NCBI GenBank assembly: GCA_937926185.1
Contig: CALEYM010000127.1
Span: forward strand, 1 to 5,273
DNA length: 5,273 bases
Direction of reading: 5' to 3'
DNA from: an uncultured Bacteroidota bacterium
Lineage (GTDB): Bacteria > Bacteroidota > Bacteroidia > Chitinophagales > Saprospiraceae
Part shown: in pieces, positions 1-5,273 of the stretch
Numbering within the stretch: the first letter of the stretch is position 1
How the letters are laid out: each line of letters starts with the position of its first letter
Notes under the pieces: generated by a model
Seen by the model: only the letters and a program-made list of their open reading frames with translations
What the model was told of the DNA's origin: nothing
Database searches by the model: none
Program-made: the position numbers and the translations under genes

Positions 1-80
1 ACAGGCCTCCCCTGAAGGGGAGGGGAGACGTAGAGGGGGCCGCGGCGCCACGTCTCCCCTCCCCTTCAGGGGAGGCCTGT
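1..80. repeat. Perfect 31-bp inverted repeat with 18-base GC-rich loop (REP-like palindrome)
   Basis: Bases 1-31 are the exact reverse complement of bases 50-80. The loop at 32-49 is very GC-rich and contains the small palindromes ccgcgg (40-45) and ggcgcc (44-49). Within each arm is a smaller hairpin-like core, cccttcaggggagg (62-75), with its inverse at 6-19. The structure resembles the dispersed REP-like palindromes of some high-GC genomes, which read as SPEGEG or SPLPFRGG peptides when they fall inside genes. Here it is read in the exporter frame without a stop. It begins exactly at base 1, so its true left limit is unknown and an assembly artefact is possible. Confidence 0.9.
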
Positions 81-1366
81 CCCGTACCGCAGGTCGGGGG
101 GTTGGGGGTGGGGTTTTGCCCTTCAGGGGAGGGGCCGGCACCCACATGCGGCAACACCACCAGCGTAAACAGCGCCGCTCCCACCAGGCTTAGCGCCGCG
201 AACAAACCCAGATCATGCAAAATCGGTGAATTGACGAATTGCAGACACAGGAACGCGCCCACGGTGGTGGCGCTGCCGAGCGTCATGGGATTAGCCAGTT
301 CGCGTACGGCTTCGCGGGGGTCGGGGTGGTGGCGCAGGTGGGTGAAAAAGTGGATGGCATAGTTCAGGGCGATGCCGAGCACCACCGAGCCGGTTCCAAC
401 GGCAATGATGGAAATGGCGCCCTGCCAGAGGTAGATCCCGGCCAGGGCAAACAACACGCCGAACAGCACCGGCAGCATCATGAGCAGGGGCACGCGTTTG
501 CGCCGGAAAAACCACCAGAGCAGCACCAGCAGCAATACGACGGTGATGCTGAGGGTGAGGGCGGTGTCGGCCCGAAGTTGCACGGCATTGCCCACGGCGA
601 CGGCGGTAGCGCCGAAAAACGTAACGCCGTCTGTAAGACGGCGTGAATCAGCCAGTCTTCGCAACCCCTCTACGAGTTTCTCATTATTGATCGTCTCGGT
701 GGTCGGATATGCCGGCAGGATAAACAGTACCAGGTGCCGCCTGTCGCGGGTCATCACATAGCCGTCGTACAGTTCGTAGTTTTCGTCGTACTGAAAATCC
801 TGGTATTTGCGCATGCCCAGCCAGGTAATGCCGACGGGGTCGCGGGCGATCACCCGTTTCATAACCATGCCCGCGGGCGAACCCAGCGTATGCAGGTTGT
901 CTTCCAGCGTTTGGCGTACCTGTTCGGGCGCAATGAGCCGGCCTATGGCGGCATAATCGGATGTGTCGAGAAAAACGGGCAGGTATTCGAGCTGGAAATC
1001 GAGCAATTGCAGCGCGGCATCGTCGTCGGCTTTGTACTGGATGGAAGCGATGTACGGCTTTAGCGCCGAATCGGCCAGCGCAACAAACGTTTCGCAGGTT
1101 TCGATCAGCCGTTCGGGATCCGGCGCCGCGCTGGTGTCGGTCTGGGAGATCGTGACGATGATCTTTTCCAGGAATTTGGAGTTCCGGAGCGCGTCGCCGA
1201 ACCGGGCCGTTTTGGCGTTGGCCGGCAGGGCTTTGGCGATGTCTTCTTCCAGCGTGAGCCGGGAAGCCAGGTAAGTCGTACCGGCAAAGGCGCATACGAC
1301 GAGGGCATAGAGTAAGCCGCGTCTTTTGGCAAAGAAGTCGTAGAGGGAGACGAAGAGAGTGCCCAT
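1..1366 (-). CDS. MMPL/RND-family exporter, N-terminal half (3' end off the window)
   Basis: The reading frame is open from ATG at 1366 to the left edge (455 codons, no stop). It is a predicted inner-membrane proton-driven RND-type exporter of the MMPL class, in the style of the 'predicted exporter' group often linked to lipid or pigment export; the substrate cannot be told. One helix lies at about residues 17-35 (GLLYALVVCAFAGTTYLAS). A periplasmic domain of about 225 residues follows, including LEEDIAKALP (39-48), RDPVGITWLGM (175-185) and FFGATAVAVGN (250-260). Helices 2-6 then lie at about 270-287, 292-314, 318-342, 362-378 and 383-406. This is the usual first half of the two-half RND layout. 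TM4 reads GIALNYAIHF, with Asn335 where many MMPL proteins have an Asp before the Tyr. From about residue 410 the protein is low-complexity Pro/Gly/Glu sequence encoded by a palindromic repeat. The start is supported by the promoter box at 1385-1392. The second half is missing, so whether the gene is intact is unknown. Confidence 0.86.
   Translation of the reverse strand, partial: MGTLFVSLYDFFAKRRGLLYALVVCAFAGTTYLASRLTLEEDIAKALPANAKTARFGDALRNSKFLEKIIVTISQTDTSAAPDPERLIETCETFVALADSALKPYIASIQYKADDDAALQLLDFQLEYLPVFLDTSDYAAIGRLIAPEQVRQTLEDNLHTLGSPAGMVMKRVIARDPVGITWLGMRKYQDFQYDENYELYDGYVMTRDRRHLVLFILPAYPTTETINNEKLVEGLRRLADSRRLTDGVTFFGATAVAVGNAVQLRADTALTLSITVVLLLVLLWWFFRRKRVPLLMMLPVLFGVLFALAGIYLWQGAISIIAVGTGSVVLGIALNYAIHFFTHLRHHPDPREAVRELANPMTLGSATTVGAFLCLQFVNSPILHDLGLFAALSLVGAALFTLVVLPHVGAGPSPEGQNPTPNPPTCGTGQASPEGEGRRGAAAPSTSPLPFRGGL
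81..139. repeat. G-rich spacer plus third copy of the repeat core
   Basis: Next to the palindrome, the + strand carries G-runs at 96-101, 104-108 and 110-113. A further copy of the core cccttcaggggagg follows at 119-132, in the same orientation as the copy at 62-75, and then the G-run at 131-134. Recognisable exporter sequence resumes at about 140. Bases 1-139 therefore look like one composite insertion encoding about 46 residues. That is an inference from the abrupt change in composition and the shared core. Confidence 0.6.
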
Positions 1367-1384
1367 GGCTGGCGTTGAAGAGGG

Positions 1385-1392
1385 CAAAGGTA
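1385..1392 (-). promoter_or_regulatory. Bacteroidota -7 promoter box for the MMPL exporter
   Basis: The minus strand reads TACCTTTG, an exact match to the Bacteroidota -7 consensus TAnnTTTG, ending 18 bases before the exporter ATG. Transcription would start about 5-7 bases downstream, giving a leader of only about 12-14 bases. I see no convincing -33 TTG about 19 bases upstream. The box lies between the stop of the DUF4058 gene and the exporter start, so the exporter is probably not wholly dependent on upstream transcription. The match is seen; its activity is inferred. Confidence 0.55.
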
Positions 1393-1414
1393 AAGAATTA
1401 AGCGGGGTGTGGCA

Positions 1415-2197
1415 TTAGCGGCCAGGCAAGTGTTTCATCCATTCCTGTTCCTCCTCATTAAGCGATGGCGGCGGCGGGTCTTCCCGGTAGTTAATGGAAA
1501 GATCATACCGGCTCCGGGCATATATTTCTTCCAAAACTTTACCCAACGCCAGCGGCACGTCCGGGTCGGGTGACTGCAATGGTACTGGTAAAACGGGTAG
1601 CGGGTCGTTCAGGTTAAAAGCCCATACCTGCGAACTGCTGGAACCGGCTCTTGTCAGCAAAGCCATGTAGTGTGACTTGGGCAACCAGGGGTGTTTGAAC
1701 GGCCGTTCGCCGCGGCGAAGCAGGTCTATTTCGAGCAGATGCACCCCCGATGCATGCAGGCGCAAGCGCTTTTTGCGGTAGAGCTCCAGTCCGGGGCTTC
1801 TTTTGTTAACCGGAGAAAGGATTTCGATGGCTGTGATAAGACGGTTTCCTTTTCGGTCGCGGATTTCAATCACCGGAATATGCACTTTGATGGGAGAGGT
1901 CAGGTCGAGTGAAAGGGTGGCAGGTGTTAAAGTGTCGATACTGCCCGCGTATTCAATAGCGGAAGGTTCTTTGACTTCTCCCTCCCGGCGGCGCAGTACC
2001 TCAACATCCGGATACATGATGCCCACGTCATCTTCCGGAGATGTATCTTCCACGGTATAAGTGGCATTTCGAACTACATACGCTGCACTTATTCTGGTAG
2101 TGAGTTGATCTTTGATCAGGAATGACATGCCTAAATGCACATCGGGCCAAAGGTGTCCTTCCAAATAAGGGTCCATGCCGGGGAAAGGGCTGATCAT
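1415..2197 (-). CDS. DUF4058 family protein
   Basis: A complete 260-residue cytoplasmic protein with no signal peptide or membrane segment. It opens with the family signature SPFPGMDPYLE (3-13) and WPDVH (17-21). It then has YPDVEV (62-67), an EIRDRKG strand-turn (111-117), AIEILSPVNK (123-132), YRKKR (140-144), HLLEIDLLRRGERP (153-166) and YDLSINY followed by a proline run (231-244). The function of the family is not established. It is common in cyanobacteria and some other phyla. The spacing PD - EILSP - K - Y - LLEIDLL recalls Uma2 (DUF820) proteins with a PD-(D/E)XK nuclease-like fold; that similarity is my inference. The gene looks less GC-rich than the neighbouring exporter and has its own promoter, so it may be an acquired single-gene unit. 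The ATG at 2197 is chosen because the family motif begins two residues later. Confidence 0.92.
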   Translation of the reverse strand: MISPFPGMDPYLEGHLWPDVHLGMSFLIKDQLTTRISAAYVVRNATYTVEDTSPEDDVGIMYPDVEVLRRREGEVKEPSAIEYAGSIDTLTPATLSLDLTSPIKVHIPVIEIRDRKGNRLITAIEILSPVNKRSPGLELYRKKRLRLHASGVHLLEIDLLRRGERPFKHPWLPKSHYMALLTRAGSSSSQVWAFNLNDPLPVLPVPLQSPDPDVPLALGKVLEEIYARSRYDLSINYREDPPPPSLNEEEQEWMKHLPGR

Positions 2198-2222
2198 AAC
2201 GATATTCTTTTTACAAATTGTA

Positions 2223-2230
2223 CAAAGATA
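2223..2230 (-). promoter_or_regulatory. Bacteroidota -7 promoter box for the DUF4058 gene
   Basis: The minus strand reads TATCTTTG, an exact TAnnTTTG match, 25 bases upstream of the DUF4058 ATG. The intervening leader is A/T-rich and includes AAAAAGAA about 8 bases before the start, as expected for genes without a Shine-Dalgarno sequence in this phylum. A -33 TTG is not clear. The site supports independent transcription of DUF4058 despite the short gap to pnuC. Confidence 0.6.
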
Positions 2231-2262
2231 AAGGATTTACCCTTCCGAATTATTTTTCACAG

Positions 2263-2283
2263 GTGTTTCAGCGAACTGATCAC
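2263..2283 (-). other. Small UUCG-capped hairpin at the pnuC stop codon
   Basis: On the minus strand GTG-A-TCAG-TTCG-CTGA-AA-CAC can fold into a 4-bp stem closed by a TTCG tetraloop, a 1x2 internal loop and a further 3 bp. It overlaps the pnuC stop codon TGA (2282-2280). No U-tract follows, so it is not a standard intrinsic terminator. It may be a 3'-end stabilising hairpin or chance. Confidence 0.3.
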
Positions 2284-2879
2284 TTAACCGCCTTCTTCCG
2301 CCACTCCACGTACCCCATCACCGCCAGTACCAGAAAAACGAAGTATTGAAAACCGGTAAAAACAAAACCTTTACTGAAATAAAGGGGGATGGAGGCGATA
2401 TTGGTAACGATCCACCAGAGCCAGTTTTCCAGTTTTTTGCGGGTCATCAGGTACATGCCGGTATAGGCCGCCGCCGAGGCAAAAGCGTCGGCCAGGGGCA
2501 CGGTGCTGTCGGTCCAGCTTTTTAAGATATAATACAACGCCAGCCAGCAGGCGCCGAAAAAAGCCGTGCTCCGCGCCCATTCAACCCGGGTGGAACGGGT
2601 GATATGGAGCACGGTTTCGCCATTTTTTTTATTGGCCCACAGGCTCCAGCCAACAATGCTCATCACCGTGTAATAAAAATTCACGCCGGCCTCGGCGTAC
2701 AGCCCTGCCACTACGCTCAGATAGATATAGATCGTGGTATTGACCAGGCCGGTCGGGTACACCCAGATATTTTCCATGCGGCTGAAAACCACGCTGGCAA
2801 TGCCGAAAAACACGGCAATGAACTCCAGCCAGGTGGTGGCCATTAAACCTTCGGTAAATTGTCGCCAGATTTCTTCCAT
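2280..2879 (-). CDS. pnuC: PnuC-family vitamin transporter (nicotinamide riboside or related)
   Basis: A complete 199-residue inner-membrane protein of the expected family length. About seven helices are visible, near residues 17-33, 38-58, 66-82, 101-120, 127-145, 150-168 and 172-191. Family features include GWSLWANKK (77-85), the Asp-Ala of LADAFASAAAY (129-139), and KKLENWLWWIVTN (148-160) followed by IPLYFSKG (164-171). PnuC proteins carry nicotinamide riboside by facilitated diffusion, with trapping by an intracellular kinase; relatives PnuT and PnuX carry thiamine and riboflavin. The ligand cannot be fixed here: no nadR, thiamine gene, TonB receptor or riboswitch is adjacent, and the gap to the upstream cotH-like gene is only 55 bases. 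There is no clear promoter box of its own, so co-transcription with the CotH gene is possible. Confidence 0.92.
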   Translation of the reverse strand: MEEIWRQFTEGLMATTWLEFIAVFFGIASVVFSRMENIWVYPTGLVNTTIYIYLSVVAGLYAEAGVNFYYTVMSIVGWSLWANKKNGETVLHITRSTRVEWARSTAFFGACWLALYYILKSWTDSTVPLADAFASAAAYTGMYLMTRKKLENWLWWIVTNIASIPLYFSKGFVFTGFQYFVFLVLAVMGYVEWRKKAVK

Positions 2880-2893
2880 GTAACGGTATTGGG

Positions 2894-2909
2894 CGCGCTG
2901 AGCGGCGCG
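2894..2909. other. GC hairpin in the CotH-PnuC gap
   Basis: CGCGC (2894-2898) and GCGCG (2905-2909) form a 5-bp stem with a 6-base loop, in the 55-base gap before pnuC. No T-run follows on either strand, so it does not look like an intrinsic terminator. It could be an attenuating or stabilising hairpin, or simply GC-rich chance. Confidence 0.25.
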
Positions 2910-2934
2910 AATATGCCGGTATTTCCTTTACTTT

Positions 2935-4461
2935 TTATCCCTGATCAATTATCAAAAATTTTGCACGCGCGCCATGCTTGCCACAAACCAGGCGCACGAA
3001 GTATACCCCGGGCTGTAAACCGCTCAAATTCAACTGCATCGCGTTATCAGCCTCCGTCGCGGTTTCCGCTATCACCAGTCTTCCCCGTGCATCAAAAACC
3101 AGCAAACGTTTGTCTTCCGCGATAAAACTTGCGGGCCATTGCACCGTAACCATCGTTGAAATGGCGGGATTTGGAAAAACAAGCAGTCTTCCTGCTTCCC
3201 CTTCCGGTTCGTCCGTATCCACCACGACAGAGCAATCCACGCCCCGGCCGGCTAAAAACTGATCGATCTCACTACTGCGTTTGTCCAGAAACGATTTCAG
3301 GCCCGGCAGGTGAAACCAGTCTCCGGATATATTTTGCCTGAAAGCGGCCAGTTCAAAATCGCCGCTCGAATCGGTGGCTACCCACGCGTCTGTCAGTGCC
3401 GAGTCGGCCTCGATGCGCGGGAGCAACTGATCGGTATCGAAATATTGCCGCAGCACGCAGTATTGTTCCAGAAACTGCTGTCTGAATTGCGACACTTTCA
3501 GTAAACGGCGGATGAGCACGGGCGTCAGGGCTCCGGGCTCCGGGGGCGGGGCGTCTTCGCGCCAGGTAAGGTTGTAATCCCAGGGCAACCAGTGTATTTT
3601 GCCGTCGCCGCCCGCGTCGTGGTACAGGTAGTAGTTGCGACCGGCGTTGCCGTAAAAGTCGAGGTTGTTCACCGCGTAGTCGAGCGCCAGCACTTTCAGG
3701 AACGAGGGTACGTCGAACACCGCCGCGATGGAATCGGCAAAAACGGCGTCGGGCGTATTGTTGAGCACGTCCACGAAATGGATCAGCGAAGCCCAGTCGT
3801 TTTCGCTTTCGTGGTTTTCCAACTCGTATTGCGGGTAATAATTTTCCTGCTCCGGGCCGAGCCATTCGAGGGTGTAGCCGGCAGAGCCGTGCGAATTTTG
3901 TTTGTACAGGTTGCCCTTGTGATCGCCGAAATGCCGGTCGAGGAACACGTTGTCCACCTGCTCCACGATCCGGTACAGGCCGGCGTAGGCGCCGTCGAAA
4001 TACACGCGCGCAAAAGCCGCGCGCGGGGCGGGAATGCCCATATTGCGCAGCAGTTCGTAGCACAGGTTTTCGCGCATAAAGCTCGGATCGCCGGCACGGT
4101 TGTGCAGGTTCAGTTTTTTCAGGTCCTGGTAGGTCTGGCCTTTTTTAAAGCGGTTCAGGTCGAGTTTCATGGGTTTTTTGGGCGAACTCCACCAGGAATT
4201 GTAGCCTTTGTGCCGGATGCCGATGGTGTCGAGTGGCGTCCCGTCCAGTTCCGCCTTGCAAAAGGTGTACGGAATGTCGCGGATCTGCTGTTGAAAAAAA
4301 TCGAAGGACAGGATGTAATCCGAGGTCAGCGTGTCCTGCAGTCCGTCGTACAGGGAAGTGAGGTGGACGGTGTGAACGACGCTGTTGTCAAAAATGGACT
4401 GGCCGCGGGCGGGCAGCGATAGCAGCATCGCCACGGTAATGGCGCATAGTGTTTGTTTCAT
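2935..4461 (-). CDS. Secreted CotH-family kinase-like protein with type IX sorting domain
   Basis: A complete protein of 508 residues. A Sec signal peptide occupies residues 1-20, with likely cleavage before QSIFDN. The CotH domain spans about 30-400: GIRHKG (81-86), a lysine-rich KKPMKLDLNRF (95-105), KLNLHNRAGDPSFMREN (116-132), GIPAPRAAFARVYFDG (142-157), YRIVEQVD (163-170), the catalytic-loop-like DYAVNNLD (261-268) and the metal-site-like PWDYN (293-297). CotH proteins are atypical kinases; the Bacillus member phosphorylates spore coat proteins. After a short acidic linker comes a type A C-terminal sorting domain (about 425-508). The protein should therefore cross the outer membrane through the type IX system and be surface-anchored or released. 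Its substrate is unknown. The ATG at 4461 gives a proper signal peptide directly. PnuC follows after 55 bases and may share the transcript. Confidence 0.94.
   Translation of the reverse strand: MKQTLCAITVAMLLSLPARGQSIFDNSVVHTVHLTSLYDGLQDTLTSDYILSFDFFQQQIRDIPYTFCKAELDGTPLDTIGIRHKGYNSWWSSPKKPMKLDLNRFKKGQTYQDLKKLNLHNRAGDPSFMRENLCYELLRNMGIPAPRAAFARVYFDGAYAGLYRIVEQVDNVFLDRHFGDHKGNLYKQNSHGSAGYTLEWLGPEQENYYPQYELENHESENDWASLIHFVDVLNNTPDAVFADSIAAVFDVPSFLKVLALDYAVNNLDFYGNAGRNYYLYHDAGGDGKIHWLPWDYNLTWREDAPPPEPGALTPVLIRRLLKVSQFRQQFLEQYCVLRQYFDTDQLLPRIEADSALTDAWVATDSSGDFELAAFRQNISGDWFHLPGLKSFLDKRSSEIDQFLAGRGVDCSVVVDTDEPEGEAGRLLVFPNPAISTMVTVQWPASFIAEDKRLLVFDARGRLVIAETATEADNAMQLNLSGLQPGVYFVRLVCGKHGARAKFLIIDQG
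2938..3189 (-). other. Type IX secretion C-terminal sorting domain (type A) of the CotH protein
   Basis: Residues 425-508 of the CotH-like protein show the usual order: LLVFPNPA (426-433), strands with TVQW, LLVFDARGRLV (453-463), LNLSGLQPGVYFVRL (477-491) and the terminal KFLII (501-505). This matches the Por secretion-tail family recognised by the type IX machinery, in which the tail is normally cleaved and replaced by an anchor. It is strong phylum-level evidence for Bacteroidota. Confidence 0.92.
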
Positions 4462-4488
4462 GTCCGGTTTGTTTTCAGATTTGGTTTA

Positions 4489-4496
4489 AAAATATA
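4489..4496 (-). promoter_or_regulatory. Possible -7 box for the CotH gene
   Basis: The minus strand reads TATATTTT, one mismatch from TAnnTTTG, 27 bases before the CotH ATG and inside the 102-base gap after the repeat protein. There is no clear -33 element. The downstream leader AAACCAAATCTGAAAACAAA is A-rich, as in many Bacteroidota genes. This is a weak call. Confidence 0.3.
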
Positions 4497-4563
4497 TCGG
4501 CAGATTCTTTGGGCCGGACTATGAGACGTGGTGAATGGTGAAAAAGGTTGGGCGCCGGCAAAA

Positions 4564-5273
4564 TCACCACTCCCCGGTTTTCTCCGTCACTCCGCCTGCT
4601 TTTACTTCTGCCTCGAATGTTTTTGGCGCCAGTCCCTGGGGTTTGACGGGTTTCAACTCTACACGGTATGTGCCCGGTTCCAGAATAAAAGTTTTCGGGT
4701 TGGAATTGTCGCTCTGATAGGTACGGCCGCTGGCGGTACTCTGTTTGCTGGTTTTCGCATAAATACCTACCGTGGCATCTACCAGCGCCGTGCCCTGCCG
4801 TGCCCCGATCTTCAGTTCGCCGGAGGCAAATTCCCGTTCGAGAGAAAGGGTGGAGCCGGGTTTTAATTCCTGTTTTTCAAAACGATGTATGGGTGCTCCC
4901 GAAATTTCAAGTGCTTTGATCTCCACATCGTACACGCCGGGCGGCACCTGCATTACTGCCGGGTTACTGCCTGCCCCGCGGTACGAGCGCGTTTGCGTTA
5001 CGACTTCCCGCGTACCGGCTTTGTACAAATGGATCAGCGCATCCGACAAGGCGCCGTTGCGGGTAACCTTGATGCTTGCCGTGCTCTGGGCAAACTCCAC
5101 GACGCGATGCAGGGTGTCTCGTTCTGCCACTACAAGATCTTTCATGATTTGCACCGGACGGCTGTCGATTTTAATGGCTTCGATGTTGACTTCGTAAGTT
5201 CCGGCCGGCAACAATATAACCCTGGGGTTGGTGGATTTGTCTTCATAAGTCCGGCCAACGGCTATTTCGCGGG
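4564..5273 (-). CDS. C-terminal part of a tandem-repeat beta-domain protein (5' end off the window)
   Basis: The frame is open from the right edge to the TGA at 4566-4564 (235 visible codons). A TTG at 5214 is not a true start, because the repeat pattern continues upstream of it without a stop. The visible part is one partial and two complete units of about 87 residues, each with a (G/T)R(T/S)Y - four residues - (S/T)NP - PxGxYxV core and alternating hydrophobic strands. This suggests beta-sandwich domains of the PEGA or carboxypeptidase-regulatory type. The last unit ends exactly at the stop codon. I recall similar C-terminal repeats in bacterial proteins with an N-terminal von Willebrand A domain, but that region is not in the window and the link is a hypothesis. 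No type IX tail or membrane helix is present at this C-terminus. The function is unknown. Confidence 0.85.
   Translation of the reverse strand, partial: REIAVGRTYEDKSTNPRVILLPAGTYEVNIEAIKIDSRPVQIMKDLVVAERDTLHRVVEFAQSTASIKVTRNGALSDALIHLYKAGTREVVTQTRSYRGAGSNPAVMQVPPGVYDVEIKALEISGAPIHRFEKQELKPGSTLSLEREFASGELKIGARQGTALVDATVGIYAKTSKQSTASGRTYQSDNSNPKTFILEPGTYRVELKPVKPQGLAPKTFEAEVKAGGVTEKTGEW
4567..5273 (-). repeat. Protein-level tandem repeats of about 87 residues
   Basis: Unit boundaries on the minus strand are: partial unit 5273-5092, unit two 5091-4828 (88 codons), unit three 4827-4567 (87 codons). Aligned landmarks are GRTYEDKSTNP, TRSYRGAGSNP and GRTYQSDNSNP, then PAGTYEV, PPGVYDV and EPGTYRV, then EAIKI, KALEI and KPVKP. 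Each unit ends in an aromatic residue (VVEF, EREF, TGEW). The DNA itself is well diverged between units, so the duplication is old. Confidence 0.85.

Noticed and set aside
1..139. CRISPR array or insertion-sequence end
   Set aside because: There are no regularly spaced direct repeats with unique spacers, no transposase and no target-site duplication. The pattern fits a REP-like palindrome better.
239..646. A 135-codon frame on the + strand
   Set aside because: It is antisense to TM2-TM6 of the exporter. The His/Gln/Gly-rich product has no family signature.
684..1295. A 203-codon frame on the - strand within the exporter gene
   Set aside because: It is shifted relative to the real exporter frame, which runs open from 1366 with clear MMPL motifs. 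The product is Arg/Pro/Ala-rich, as expected from a GC-rich off-frame.
2880..2934. Thiamine (TPP) riboswitch upstream of pnuC
   Set aside because: The gap is only 55 bases, too short for the aptamer, and no TPP-box sequence such as CUGAGA is visible there.
3353..4063. A 236-codon frame on the - strand inside the CotH gene
   Set aside because: It is an out-of-frame Arg-rich shadow; the CotH frame explains the region.
3592..4422. A 276-codon open frame on the + strand, opposite the CotH gene
   Set aside because: It is the antisense shadow of a well-supported CotH domain. Its product is a monotonous Val/Ala/Phe-rich string with no recognisable motif.
4528..4570. Inverted repeat gtggtga / tcaccac around the stop of the tandem-repeat protein
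   Set aside because: The arms are only 7 bp with a 29-base loop and no following T-run, too weak to call a terminator.

Overview
The window looks like a fragment of a Bacteroidota chromosome, most plausibly from the Saprospirales/Chitinophagales side, although the order is a guess. Three things point there. One protein has a type IX secretion (Por-type) C-terminal sorting domain, a system essentially restricted to Bacteroidota. Two genes have an exact TAnnTTTG box, the Bacteroidota -7 promoter element, just upstream of their starts. The genes lack purine-rich Shine-Dalgarno sequences.

All five genes lie on the minus strand, so they are transcribed from high to low coordinates. (1) From the right edge to 4564 is the C-terminal part of a protein built from tandem units of about 87 residues with a conserved SNP...PGTY core; its N-terminus is off the window. 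(2) 4461-2935 is a complete CotH-family kinase-like protein with an N-terminal signal peptide and a type IX sorting domain. (3) 2879-2280 is a complete seven-helix PnuC-type vitamin transporter. (4) 2197-1415 is a complete DUF4058 protein with its own promoter. (5) 1366 to the left edge is the N-terminal half of an MMPL/RND-family exporter. It also has its own promoter and runs into a palindromic GC-rich repeat that stays in frame to the edge of the window.

Intergenic gaps are all about 100 bases or less, so no stretch over 300 bases lacks a gene. I see no rRNA, tRNA, CRISPR array, transposase or riboswitch. The five genes do not form an obvious pathway. At most, the repeat protein and the CotH protein share a likely cell-surface setting, and the rest looks like ordinary mixed chromosomal content.

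The most notable item is the left-end element. It is a perfect 31-bp inverted repeat around an 18-base loop, followed by a G-rich tract and a third copy of the repeat core. It is read through in the exporter frame at the junction between the two predicted halves of that protein. Because the palindrome begins exactly at base 1, an assembly fold-back or repeat-induced contig break must also be considered.
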